From Salicibibacter cibarius (GTDB lineage Bacteria > Bacillota > Bacilli > Bacillales > Marinococcaceae), in assembly GCF_016495725.1 (NCBI RefSeq), contig NZ_CP054705.1:2046001-2110000 (forward strand): a stretch of DNA of 64,000 nt. Direction: 5' to 3'. The notes under the pieces were generated by a model. That model did not search any database and was not told where the DNA came from. It was given only the letters and a program-made list of their open reading frames with translations. Positions within the stretch are counted from its first letter, which is position 1, and the number at the start of each line of letters is the position of its first letter. Shown here in pieces: positions 1 through 8,196 of this stretch. The translations under genes were made by a program, and so were the position numbers.

Positions 1-546
1 AACAAACCGCAGAGTTATTGATACCAAGGTCTACCGCACATACTTTTTGGTCGCTGATTTTGGTTTTATTTAATTTTACTTTCGATTGGTAACTAAAGTT
101 AAGGAAATATTTCTTCCCAACCTTCACAAGTTTGGGGTTGCTTTCTTTCCAATCCCAAACTCCGCGTTTGTATAAGTCTTGTTCGTTGAATTCGATATCT
201 ATCCATACCTCTTATGGAAGATTTTGATTTGGGCCGTCGTCTCTGATGCTCTCTCAAACATATTTCCTCGATAAAACACCGGAAACTCCTTGTGTTTTAA
301 TTGTAACCTCGGAGGGCTCTTTTTAAAATTTCTCCCTTCAGAAAGAGCGATTGCCTTCTCTTCGGAAATACGAAGGAACTTATAAAAACGAACGTTAAAT
401 TCCCGGTACTTTGGAGAGGGGTTTGATATTATTGTATGTATGAGCCATTCCACCGCAGGAACGATAGATTTTGTTGTCATATCATCGAAAATGCGCGAAT
501 GGTTTGTAATCTTATGAGACAACGTTTTTGCCATTTTCATCATCAA
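1..546 (-). pseudogene. TnpB-like transposase-associated protein, broken and incomplete
   Basis: The frame starts at 546 after a GGAGGGGG ribosome site and reads KTLSHKITNHSRIFD, then jumps to MTTKSI. Compared with the copy at 8615, about 24 residues are missing in frame. It stops at 199 after the KIFHKRYG residues. Beyond the stop, another frame continues with LVKVGKKYFLNFSYQSKV and DQKVCAVDLGINNSAV, the RuvC-like DLGI motif of the TnpB family, up to the window edge. A deletion plus a frameshift make this a pseudogene. TnpB proteins are RNA-guided nucleases encoded by IS200/IS605 elements; this TnpB-related branch is common in Bacillaceae. Family assignment rests on the DLGI motif and on similarity to the second copy. 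Confidence 0.7.
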
Positions 547-766
547 CCCCCTCCGAAAGCTTCATTAGAATGATATATTTTTACAGCAACATTTGTTTGG
601 TCTTATTATACGTTATCCTTAATGCAAAGTCTAATTCTATACATAATTGACATCCTTATCCGAAATGATTTTAAGAACAAGGTGAATAAGACCTTAACGC
701 CTAACCCTACTAAATCGGAGATTATTTTGAAGGGGAATGCGGCGCTAATTTTTTCGTTCAAAACGT
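1..766 (-). mobile_element. Decayed TnpB-like IS200/IS605-type element, left part, cut by window start
   Basis: The reverse complement of this stretch matches the element at 8393-9983. The match starts at a shared left end (TTGAAC, an A run, then TTAGCGCCGCATTCCCC) near 766 and continues through the transposase-like reading frame to the first base of the window. The flanks of the two copies differ outside this boundary, which places the end near 766. About 180 bp of non-coding left-end sequence precedes the reading frame, as in IS200/IS605 elements, whose left ends carry subterminal hairpins. The right end lies outside the window. There is no tnpA beside it, so it would depend on a transposase elsewhere. 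Confidence 0.7.
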
Positions 767-818
767 CAGGAATGTCGGCAAAGGTTCGGGCATATATCTC
801 TCCAACGGAGGTGTATGT

Positions 819-1250
819 ATGGCCGGTTACAAGGAAGCGTATATGACACCGATTGGGGAACGCCTGATTCGCGAACTTATTGAAAGAAAACAAGAAGAAA
901 AAAAGCGGGAACGATTAGTCACCGTCGCCGGTTGGATCACCACGGCAATGTTTGCTCTCCTGTTGGTTTTATTGTTTTCCATGGTTGAATCAAATGTCGG
1001 GGCTTCAATTATGCAATTTTTTCTTTCCGCTTATGGATTCGTGCTCGTGGCCATATGCGCCGGGGCTTCGGCCTTTCTCATCATCGAAAAGAAAAAAAGC
1101 GACAAGGCGGAAGAAGAATACACCGAGCTAAGAAATGAAGTCGTAGAACGATACGAGGAAATTTGGAATACGGAACAATTGCGAGAATATAGCTATGCAT
1201 TGTTCGAATGGTTGGAGAGGGAACATGATGTAAATTTGTACCATCGATAA
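819..1250 (+). CDS. ypbF: YpbF-like DUF2663 membrane protein
   Basis: 143 residues. A charged N-terminal helix rich in Lys, Arg and Glu (about 15-32) is followed by two hydrophobic segments (about 36-56 and 66-88) and a charged C-terminal helix with KKKSDKAEEEY, an arrangement typical of the DUF2663/YpbF family of Bacillaceae. B. subtilis ypbF lies in the same neighbourhood, upstream of ypbH-gudB-ypdA. The start is set by a GGAGGT ribosome site 6 bases upstream; a second ATG at residue 9 has no such site. No function is known for the family. It is flanked by a decayed mobile element upstream and an R repeat plus terminator downstream. Confidence 0.6.
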   Translation: MAGYKEAYMTPIGERLIRELIERKQEEKKRERLVTVAGWITTAMFALLLVLLFSMVESNVGASIMQFFLSAYGFVLVAICAGASAFLIIEKKKSDKAEEEYTELRNEVVERYEEIWNTEQLREYSYALFEWLEREHDVNLYHR

Positions 1251-1257
1251 GTGTGAC

Positions 1258-1346
1258 GTTAGAAAACCTGGCTTTTCGCCAAGCTTTTACGGCGAAAGCC
1301 TTAGCCCAACTTATGTAGGTAAGAAAGTTGATTTATACTTTCTACC
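1258..1346 (+). repeat. Dispersed repeat family R, copy 1 (full length)
   Basis: Begins TTAGAAAACCTGGC and contains three recognisable parts: CTTGGC-type hairpin (GGCTTTTCGCC), the GGCGAAAGCC block, and a long hairpin AGGTAAGAAAGT / ACTTTCTACC. The same order is found at 17705, 19071 (reversed) and 35885, with partial copies elsewhere. Confidence 0.8.
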
Positions 1347-1355
1347 AAGAAGGAA

Positions 1356-1400
1356 AGAATGGATGAGAGCCGCTTGTGCGGAGTCATCCATTCTTTTTTT
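1356..1400. terminator. Bidirectional terminator between convergent genes
   Basis: Stem AGAATGGATGA (1356-1366) pairs perfectly with TCATCCATTCT (1384-1394), with an inner CCGC/GCGG pairing, followed by seven T on the plus strand. It lies between ypbF (plus) and the small membrane gene (minus). Confidence 0.8.
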
Positions 1401-1610
1401 CTACCGGTCCCGGAGCCCGTTCAAGTATGGGCGGGAAACCTCGTGGGTTAAAGGATCGGCAATCACGAGACCGATAAAACAGAGAATGACGCCGAGGCCC
1501 ATAAAAACAAAGGGAAGAACAAGCTTTTTTTTCAAATAAAGAAAAATGAGCAGCAAAAAAAAGCCGGCTCCGAAACAGGCAGCACCTAAAATAAAAATGA
1601 TATAATCCAT
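1401..1610 (-). CDS. Small two-helix membrane protein, unknown function
   Basis: 69 residues from ATG at 1610, which has an AGGTGG ribosome site 5 bases upstream; an in-frame ATG four codons earlier lacks one. Residues about 2-22 and 32-50 are hydrophobic, separated by a short KKK loop, so two membrane helices are likely. The C-terminal tail is polar and ends in GLRDR. It converges on ypbF with a shared terminator. I do not recognise the family. Good start context and two clean hydrophobic segments support a real gene. Confidence 0.5.
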   Translation of the reverse strand: MDYIIFILGAACFGAGFFLLLIFLYLKKKLVLPFVFMGLGVILCFIGLVIADPLTHEVSRPYLNGLRDR

Positions 1611-1650
1611 ATTCCACCTCATTGACTATTTAGCCATGTATACTATTATT

Positions 1651-1760
1651 TTGAACCTCTCGTCACTAAAGGAACGAGCTTCTTGAGTCCTAAGAACACT
1701 AACCTTACTCACTGGATTCCCAGCTTGAAGAGGGTTCGGTTATTTTATTAGGCTAACCCC
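1651..1760 (-). ncRNA. Right end and likely omega-RNA region of the TnpB element
   Basis: Downstream of the tnpB stop on the minus strand the sequence reads ACCCTCTTCAAGCTGGGAA, then GGACTCAAGAAGCTCGT, a CTCGT/ACGAG hairpin and GAGGTTCA, ending near 1651. This resembles the 3' ends of IS605-type tnpB elements, where the guide (omega) RNA spans the end of tnpB and the right-end hairpin. The guide would be templated by sequence just outside the GGTTCA end. The assignment is by pattern; expression is not shown. Confidence 0.4.
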
Positions 1761-2777
1761 GTGGTTCCCACGGTTGTTTGCTTCAAACCTTCGATCAAAA
1801 TATTTTGTGCCGCATTGAGGTCACGGTCGTGGAAGGCCACACATATCGGACACGTCCACTGGCGAATGTGCAGGAGTTTCTTCCCATCACGATGACCGCA
1901 ATTGGAACAGATTTGAGATGAATGAAAAAATCGATCAACTTCTATTACTGTTTTTCCGTACCAATCTGCTTTATACTTGAGTTGCCGCACAAGTGCTGAC
2001 CAAGATACGTCACTTACAGCCTTGGACAGTTTTCTGTTTCTCAGCATTCCTTTTGTATTCAAATCCTCAATACAAATGACATCGTGGTTTTTGATGATAT
2101 CTGTCGAGAATTTGTGTAAAAAGCCTAGACGCTGATTGGTCACTTGCTCATGCAAATGAGCAACTTTGATCTTTTGTTTTTGATAGTTCTTAGCTTGGTC
2201 GAGAGGAACACCTCTTTTCTTAGCTTCTAATCCCAGGCGAGACAGCTTTCGCTGCTCTCGGGTGAGTTTCTTTTCCATTGTTTGGGTAAATCGGTTGTTA
2301 TCTACTTTACGCCCTGTTGACAGGATGGCGAAATCGGTAATCCCAAGGTCAATGCCAACAGCAGAATTTGTTTTCTCTTTTGCTTCAATATGCTGCTCTG
2401 CCTTTAGGGATACGAAGTGCTTGCCTGAAGGTTTGCGAGTAATTGTAGCCGAGATAATGCGACCTTCAACCTTCAATCATATTGACAGGAACTTGGTACT
2501 TGCCTTGAATTGCACTCGTATATTTTTGTAAAGATGTGGCATCCACTTCCTATAACCGAGGAAATTCTTCCTTTAGTGCAGGAAGTAAATTTGCACAAAA
2601 ATTATAACTCAGACCTTTCCCCGAGACCTTGTACTCAGATTCCCACAAGGCACGAAAATGGTTAAATACATAACGGCTGCACCCAATGGTTTTGTTCATG
2701 AATGTTTCTTGGTCTTCCGTTGGGTAAAGGCGATATTGATAACCTTTGTACTTTACATTTATGCCTGCGTTTGTCAT
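1748..2777 (-). pseudogene. tnpB: tnpB (IS200/IS605-type RNA-guided nuclease), inactivated
   Basis: The N-terminal part (2777-2550) has the usual YKGYQYRLYPTEDQ start but meets an in-frame TAG after EEFPRL. The C-terminal part (2476-1748) holds the RuvC residues: Asp in GIDLGITDFA, Glu in CIEDLNTKGM, Asp in HDRDLNAAQNIL. It also has a four-Cys zinc finger (CSNCG and CPIC). Between them most of the usual linking region is missing and the frame shifts around 2478. A complete TnpB is near 370 residues. The catalytic half is well preserved, so the damage looks recent. The CPxCG glycine of the second finger knuckle is Val here. No tnpA lies nearby. Confidence 0.85.
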
Positions 2778-2980
2778 TGGGATTATGCACCTCCTTGATG
2801 ATTATATTCTTAATACTATTATACCACTTCAAAGGTGTTCGGGAACCTAAATTTAAAAACCGATCAGTAGTCATCACATGACTGAGGCCATAAGTGTTCT
2901 GCTGATCTTATTATAAATAAAACGAAACAAGCTTACCATTGAATTTCATGGCAATTTGGCGAAAACGGAGGGATTTTGAA

Positions 2981-3667
2981 ATGGACAGACATCCGAAACG
3001 ATTAGCCATTTTAACCGGTGCAGGAATGTCTACGGAAAGCGGCGTGCCTGATTTCCGCTCGCAAACAGGCTTGTGGGCCAAGCATGATCCGATGCAAACA
3101 GCGACTGTTCAAGCCCTTGAAGATCGTTACGATCATTTTCATGCTTTTTACGGCAACCGCCTGGAAAGCCTGCAGTTCATCGAACCGCACAGCGGGCATG
3201 CCATCATTACGGAATGGCAAAAGAAAGGAATCGTCTCTGTTATTGCTACCCAAAATGTCGATCGCTTACATCAAAAGAGCGGTAGCGAAAACGTTGCCGA
3301 GCTGCACGGAAATCTGAGAGAATTTAGTTGCCACGATTGCGGGAAGGCTGCAAAACAGGAAGATTTTATCGCGAAAAAACATTGCCATCGTTGTGGGGGG
3401 AAACTCCGTCCGAACATTGTATTATTCGGAGAGCAGTTGCCGATGCAAGCTTGGGAATATGCGGCCCGGTACATAAGGGAATCCGATGTACTGCTCGTTG
3501 TCGGGACAAGCCTGCAAGTAGCTCCCGTCAATCAATTGCCGGAGCTGGCACCGGGCGAAAGCATTTACATCAACGAAGAAATCGACACGCCCGTCCCGTT
3601 TACACGAACGATCCAGGCAAAAGCAGGGGAAGGGTTGCAAAGTTTATCCAAAGAGTGGCAAATGTAG
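2981..3667 (+). CDS. cobB: NAD-dependent protein deacylase (sirtuin, Sir2/CobB family)
   Basis: 228 residues. It removes acyl groups from protein lysines while consuming NAD. The NAD site GAGMSTESGVPDFRS is at about 13-27, the TQNVDRLH motif at 90-97, and catalytic His109 in ELHGN. A zinc module follows with Cys117, Cys120, Cys135 and Cys138. GTSLQVAPVN near 180 closes the Rossmann fold. The start at 2981 is chosen for its GGAGGG site 8 bases upstream; an ATG 42 bases earlier would add an unconserved 14-residue extension. It stands alone between a dead tnpB and ypbH, so no operon partner suggests its target. Confidence 0.9.
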   Translation: MDRHPKRLAILTGAGMSTESGVPDFRSQTGLWAKHDPMQTATVQALEDRYDHFHAFYGNRLESLQFIEPHSGHAIITEWQKKGIVSVIATQNVDRLHQKSGSENVAELHGNLREFSCHDCGKAAKQEDFIAKKHCHRCGGKLRPNIVLFGEQLPMQAWEYAARYIRESDVLLVVGTSLQVAPVNQLPELAPGESIYINEEIDTPVPFTRTIQAKAGEGLQSLSKEWQM

Positions 3668-3951
3668 CGGAGATCAGATTACAGAAGCCAGAGGTCGGAA
3701 TCCAGACAACAGAAATCAGAAGCTAGTTGTCAGATAAGGTATGTCGAGGAAGTGAAGGGCTTCTTCCGGTGCACGTGATCTGATATCCGGAGAGATTTCC
3801 GGATTTTGAGGTCTCCGAGATACATATGTAAATGAATGGTGCTTTAACCGAAAAGGGCAAGTGACTTACGCTTTTAAAGAACGAGAATAAGACCTGTTGA
3901 ATAACGTATAGAAAAGGCCGGGAAAGGCTGGGTCCAAAAGGAGGGGCGGTT
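3668..3951 (+). repeat. Intergenic stretch with repeat family T, copy 1
   Basis: At 3671-3722 the words CAGAAGCCAGAGGTCGGA and ACAGAAATCAGAAGC recur in T copies at 6036 and 47358. A GATATCCGGAGAGATTTCCGGA hairpin-like stretch follows near 3780. The rest up to the AGGAGGGG site of the next gene shows no open frame or clear promoter. Confidence 0.5.
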
Positions 3952-4563
3952 ATGCGCCTGGAACGGATCGCCGCTAATAAAATAAAAGTGTTTCTAACCT
4001 TTGATGATTTAAAAGAACGCGGGTTAACGAAAGATGATTTATGGATGGATCGTCCTCGCGTCCATCAACTATTTCGTGATCTCGTGATGGAGGCTGACGC
4101 TTCACTCGGTTTTAAGGCCGACGGAACGCTGTCCGTTGAAGTGTTTGCTTTGCCGGCGCAAGGCATGGTCATTCATATTTCCAAAACGGAAAACGAACAT
4201 GAAGATGATGACATGATTGAAATGGACATCACCGTAGATGAACGGCAAGATTTATTTTATAAATTCCATGATTTCGAAGCGGTATTGCAACTCGTTGCTT
4301 TATTAACCCGAATCGGCGTTAAAAGCGGTTCGCTCATGTCTATGGAAGGGCACTATTATCTTTGCTTTCCGGTGAGCACACGCTATTTTTTAGGGTATGA
4401 TCGTTTCGTCGCCCTCATTTCCGAGTTTGGAGAAGCTTGTCCCCATTCGCCCGTTGTCGTGACAGAACACGGATCATTGCTTATTGAAAAAGAGGCGGTA
4501 GCTGTATTGGCACGCGCCTTTGGTTTCGGAGCCGAATCTGTGGAAAACGAAGCCGATTTTTAA
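3952..4563 (+). CDS. ypbH: Adaptor protein MecA paralogue (YpbH/MecB)
   Basis: 203 residues. MecA-type adaptors hand substrates to the ClpC unfoldase, and B. subtilis YpbH is the MecA paralogue linked to competence and sporulation control. The N-terminal substrate-binding part (MRLERIAANKIKVFLTF, then DDLKERGLTKDDLW) and the C-terminal ClpC-binding fold (from about 105, with FEAVLQLVALL and YYLCFPV) are separated by an acidic linker (ENEHEDDDMIEMD, about 81-93), as in the family. AGGAGGGG lies just before the ATG. The gene is directly upstream of the gudB homologue, the same order as in B. subtilis. Confidence 0.9.
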   Translation: MRLERIAANKIKVFLTFDDLKERGLTKDDLWMDRPRVHQLFRDLVMEADASLGFKADGTLSVEVFALPAQGMVIHISKTENEHEDDDMIEMDITVDERQDLFYKFHDFEAVLQLVALLTRIGVKSGSLMSMEGHYYLCFPVSTRYFLGYDRFVALISEFGEACPHSPVVVTEHGSLLIEKEAVAVLARAFGFGAESVENEADF

Positions 4564-4642
4564 TATAGTTGAGAGGGAACATTACAAATTGGAAATGGGG
4601 CCAATCGCCCCCAATCCCATGAACCGCGCGGAGGTGACCCTG

Positions 4643-5905
4643 ATGGGTGGAGAATCGGAGCTTGATTCCGACAAAGAAAAAAGCCACCGTTTAACAATCA
4701 TACAAGCGCTTATGGCCTCATCTCTAAAAAAGTGGGGGTATGGACCTCAAGTTCATGCGTTGCTTAAAGAACCGCTCCGGACGCTCGCCGTTCGGATTCC
4801 CATAAAACTGGATAGCGGTGAGACCAAGATCTTCACCGGTTTCCGTGTCCAACATAATGATGCGATTGGGCCGGGGATCGGAGGGGTGCGGCTTCATCCC
4901 GAAGTGACGGAAAAAGATGTTCAGGCACAGGCGATTTGGACGTCGCTGCAAGCGGGAGTCATCGATATTCCATATGGAGGCGCGAGTGGCGCAATCGTTT
5001 GCAATCCAATGGAATTATCCTTTCGTGAACTTGAAGCATTGAGCCGCGGGTACATTCGGGCCATTGTCTCTTTTATCGACCCGACAAAAGATGTCATTGC
5101 TCCCGATGGCGTAACCAATACACAAATCATGGCGTGGATACTCGATGAATGCAGCCGGTTAAAAACGGATCACTCCCCCGGGTTTATTAGCGGAAATCCG
5201 TTGATTTTGGACGGGTCACTCGGGCGGGAAGCGGCTGTTGGGAAGGGCATCTCGATCATAGCCAAGTCAGCGGCCAAGCGAAAGAAGCTTCCGTTGGAAA
5301 AGACCTGCGCCATTATTCAAGGGTTCGGAAATGTCGGGACTTATGTTGCTAATACATTGAACGATGCCGGAGTAACGATCGTCGGCATCTCCGACGGCCA
5401 CGGCGCGCTTTACGATCCTGAGGGGCTTGATGTGGGTGACTTAATGGATCGCCGCGATAGCTTTGGCATGGTAACGAACGTTTTTAAAAAATCGATTTCC
5501 AAACATGAGCTGCTCGCTAAGGATTGCGATCTGATCGTTGATTCTTCCGGAGATCAAAAGAAGCTAACGACCCAAGACGTTGAAGCAATAAAAGCAAGTA
5601 TTTTTATCGAAGCCGGTAAGGGAAAGATAACGGGAGAAGCAAGTGAGCGTTTGCATCAACGTGGGACATGCGTGATCCCTGTCCTCTTGACGGGTGCCGC
5701 CAACACTGCCGTCTCTTATTTGGAAGGCGTCCAAAAAAACATTTGGACAGAAGAAGTGCATAACAAATTGGAAGAGATGTTGGAACGGGCATTGACATTC
5801 ATTGTTGATGCATCTTACAACCATGATGTGAATATGCATGAAGCTGCCCAAATGATCGGCATTCAAAAATTGGCGGTCGCAAGCTGTTTGCGCGGATGGG
5901 TATAA
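4643..5905 (+). CDS. gudB: Glutamate dehydrogenase homologue lacking the active-site lysines
   Basis: 420 residues, normal for NAD-GDH, in the gudB position after ypbH. The start has a GGAGGTGA site 7 bases upstream; the open frame extends further back into ypbH but without a site. The Glu/Leu/Phe/Val dehydrogenase fold is clear: FTGFRVQHND, RELEALSRGYIRAI, and Rossmann motif GFGNVG near 233-238. GDH binds and deaminates glutamate with three lysines, in PTKGGIRFHP, SLKCGI and GGGKGG in B. subtilis GudB. Here these are Ile79 (GPGIGGVRLHP), Gln103 (SLQAGV) and Ser115 (GGASGA). The catalytic Asp (Asp155 in IAPDGVT) remains. The later GANGPTT-type loop is GKGKIT. The reading frame is intact, so this looks like a kept, non-catalytic or re-purposed homologue, not a decaying gene. 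An active GDH would have to be encoded elsewhere. Confidence 0.85.
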   Translation: MGGESELDSDKEKSHRLTIIQALMASSLKKWGYGPQVHALLKEPLRTLAVRIPIKLDSGETKIFTGFRVQHNDAIGPGIGGVRLHPEVTEKDVQAQAIWTSLQAGVIDIPYGGASGAIVCNPMELSFRELEALSRGYIRAIVSFIDPTKDVIAPDGVTNTQIMAWILDECSRLKTDHSPGFISGNPLILDGSLGREAAVGKGISIIAKSAAKRKKLPLEKTCAIIQGFGNVGTYVANTLNDAGVTIVGISDGHGALYDPEGLDVGDLMDRRDSFGMVTNVFKKSISKHELLAKDCDLIVDSSGDQKKLTTQDVEAIKASIFIEAGKGKITGEASERLHQRGTCVIPVLLTGAANTAVSYLEGVQKNIWTEEVHNKLEEMLERALTFIVDASYNHDVNMHEAAQMIGIQKLAVASCLRGWV

Positions 5906-6035
5906 AGTGAAACTTCCATTAGGGGGCGGTTTTTCCCTCTGATAAGGAGGTCGGCTAAAACCGTCATGTCCTGTGACAACGCCGACACTAGCACATTCTG
6001 TGCGTCGCAATCGGGTGTGCCAGGGGTCGGTACCC

Positions 6036-6147
6036 GGATAACAGAAATCAGAAGCCAGAGGTCGGATGCATGATATCGAAAAAGTATATAGAGTTTCTAT
6101 GAAATTGACTTTCATCCGATTTCCGGCTTCCGATGTCTGGATGTATA
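6036..6147. repeat. Repeat family T, copy 2: long inverted repeat
   Basis: The left arm AGAAGCCAGAGGTCGGATG (about 6050-6068) is matched in reverse by CATCCGATTTCCGGCTTC (about 6114-6132), with the pairing extending outward to CAGAAAT / ATGTCTGG. The arms are about 28 bp with several mismatches. It lies in the gudB-ypdA gap, where it could fold into an RNA hairpin. The rest of the gap (5906-6035) shows no convincing gene. Confidence 0.6.
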
Positions 6148-6191
6148 GGTCCACCCGGTTTTGGAAAGCGTTAAAGTTGGAGGAATAGCAG

Positions 6192-7184
6192 TTGATACAA
6201 GAGAAAATTCTAATCATTGGCGCCGGTCCATGTGGACTGGCGGCCGCGATCGCTTGCAAGGAAAAAGGATATGATCCCCTTATCATTGAAAAAGGAAATA
6301 TCGTTTCCGCCATTTATCACTATCCGACGCATCAAACCTTTTTCAGCACTGCCAATAAACTGGAAATCGGGGATGTTCCTTTTATTACGGTAGACCGTAA
6401 ACCTAGGCGGAGCGAGGCACTCGCTTACTACCGAGAAGTCGTCGAACGAAAACAATTGCGTATCCACACGTATGAAACCGTAGAAAATGTTCGCAAAACG
6501 GAGGACGGGACGTTTGTGGCGGAAACAACAGCTAAAGGGGAAAATAAAGCCTATCAAGCCGACTATGTTATTATGGCGACAGGCTATTATGATCATCCGA
6601 ATGAACTTGGCTGTGAAGGGGAGAACCTCCCCCATGTGTATCATTATTTTAAAGAATCCCACCCTTTCCATGGACAAAATGTTGTCGTGATCGGAGGGAA
6701 AAATTCAGCGGTTGATGCTACATTGGAGCTGGAAAAAGCAGGTGCAAACGTCACCGTTCTATATCGGGGAGAGACATATTCATCAAGCATTAAGCCGTGG
6801 ATTTTGCCTGAATTCGAAGGGCTTGTCCGAAAAGAAAGCATACGGATGGTATTCGGTGCAACGATTACCCGGATAACCGAGACGAGCGTTTATTTTGAAA
6901 AAGATGGCTGGGAAAATGAACTGGATGCCGATTTCGTGTTCGCGATGATCGGTTATCACCCTGATCATCCGTTTTTAACAGCTGCCGGTGTGGGAATTGA
7001 CAGAGATACGGGAAGACCCGTTTATGAACCGGAAAGCTTCGAAACAGATGTCCCTGGTCTTTTTGTCGCCGGTGTGTTGGCAGCCGGCAATAATGCGAAT
7101 GAGATTTTTATTGAAACGGGAAGATTTCACGGTTATCGGATTGCGGCGGCAATTGCAAACGCCGAAAATGTAAAGCGGACGTAA
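6192..7184 (+). CDS. ypdA: Bacillithiol disulfide reductase YpdA (Bdr)
   Basis: 330 residues. This FAD/NADPH oxidoreductase reduces oxidised bacillithiol disulfide. The FAD motif ILIIGAGPCGLAAA is at about 6-19 and includes the Cys of GPCG, the conserved active-site Cys of YpdA. A second dinucleotide motif VVVIGGKNSAVDA starts near 162. The C-terminal FVAGVLAAGNNANEIFIETGR closes the FAD site. The start is a TTG with GGAGGA 7 bases upstream. It sits after the gudB homologue as in B. subtilis. bshA, for bacillithiol synthesis, is also in this window at 60372. Confidence 0.9.
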   Translation: MIQEKILIIGAGPCGLAAAIACKEKGYDPLIIEKGNIVSAIYHYPTHQTFFSTANKLEIGDVPFITVDRKPRRSEALAYYREVVERKQLRIHTYETVENVRKTEDGTFVAETTAKGENKAYQADYVIMATGYYDHPNELGCEGENLPHVYHYFKESHPFHGQNVVVIGGKNSAVDATLELEKAGANVTVLYRGETYSSSIKPWILPEFEGLVRKESIRMVFGATITRITETSVYFEKDGWENELDADFVFAMIGYHPDHPFLTAAGVGIDRDTGRPVYEPESFETDVPGLFVAGVLAAGNNANEIFIETGRFHGYRIAAAIANAENVKRT

Positions 7185-7197
7185 GGGGATTCAAGCG

Positions 7198-8163
7198 ATG
7201 AAAAAGATTGCATTGATCACGACCGGGGGGACGATCGCGAGCAAAAAAACAGACGGAGGACGCTTGCGTGCCGGAGAAAAAAGCGGTGAAGAGCTCGTCG
7301 ATATGTGTGACGTCCCTTTTGAGTTGGAGATTGTTTCGTTGTTTAACAAACCGTCCATCCATCTCGGGTATGAAGATTTATGGCAATTAAAGGCATATAT
7401 TGAAGATTTGTTGCGACAAGAAGGAATCGATGGTGCGGTCGTTACTTCCGGGACGGATACGTTGGAAGAAGTCGCCTATTTTCTCGATTTGACGGTGGAG
7501 AACGAAAAACCTCTTGTCGTTACAGGTTCCATGCGAGGACCGGACCAAGTGGGCAGCGATGCGTTTGTTAATTTGCGAAATGCCATGATAGCCGCTGCCG
7601 ACGAACATACTGCCCAGCTCGGTTCGGTTGTCGTTTTTAATGATCATATTTTTTCTGCGAAATATGTACAAAAAACGCATGCTTCTAATGTACAAGGGTT
7701 TCATGCACCTGGATACGGATACTTTGGCTTGATTGACAATGACCGCGTCAATCTTTATCAAAGGCCGCTTTATCGCGATATTTATATACCGAAAACAAAG
7801 ATAGGATACTCCGGGTCTCAGGTTGAAATTATTAAAGCCCATTTAGGTTCGTCGCCATCATTGCTACGGCTTTTGCTGGAAACGGGGGCGACGCATGGGA
7901 TCGTCCTTGAAGGGTTAGGAAGAGGACAAGTTCCGCCGGCTTTTATGCCGGTGATCGCGAATGCCCGGGTCCCGATTGTGATTACGACGAGCGCAAATGA
8001 AGGCGAGGTCTATCCAGCATATGAATATGAAGGAAGCACGTACGATCTGATGAATCATGGGGTTATTTTAGGGAAGGATTATAGTAGCCGAAAAGCAAAG
8101 ATAAAGCTGCATGTGCTTTTGGAAACCGGTGTTACGGACCTCCAGGAAGCGTTCAACAAGTGA
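7198..8163 (+). CDS. ansA: L-asparaginase
   Basis: 321 residues. It hydrolyses asparagine to aspartate and ammonia. Both active-site signatures are present: TTGGTIAS (about 8-15, first nucleophilic Thr) and TSGTDTLEE (about 81-89). TGSMRGPDQVGSDAFVN follows. No signal peptide is seen, so it acts in the cytoplasm. It starts 13 bases after ypdA, which suggests co-transcription, and the 54-codon zinc-ribbon gene follows after 33 bases. Confidence 0.9.
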   Translation: MKKIALITTGGTIASKKTDGGRLRAGEKSGEELVDMCDVPFELEIVSLFNKPSIHLGYEDLWQLKAYIEDLLRQEGIDGAVVTSGTDTLEEVAYFLDLTVENEKPLVVTGSMRGPDQVGSDAFVNLRNAMIAAADEHTAQLGSVVVFNDHIFSAKYVQKTHASNVQGFHAPGYGYFGLIDNDRVNLYQRPLYRDIYIPKTKIGYSGSQVEIIKAHLGSSPSLLRLLLETGATHGIVLEGLGRGQVPPAFMPVIANARVPIVITTSANEGEVYPAYEYEGSTYDLMNHGVILGKDYSSRKAKIKLHVLLETGVTDLQEAFNK

Positions 8164-8196
8164 AACTCCATCCCGGTGTGAAGGAGGGAAGCGGCA

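Noticed and set aside
622-893. Frames on both strands at 606-893
   Set aside because: They cover the non-coding left end of the TnpB-like element and the leader of ypbF; no family features.
5906-6035. Riboswitch before ypdA
   Set aside because: The gap has short complementary words but none of the conserved cores of known riboswitch classes and no terminator or sequestering stem near ypdA.
5966-6073. 35-codon frame in the gudB-ypdA gap
   Set aside because: AAGGAGG lies upstream but 14 bases from the ATG, too far, and the second half of the frame is repeat T.
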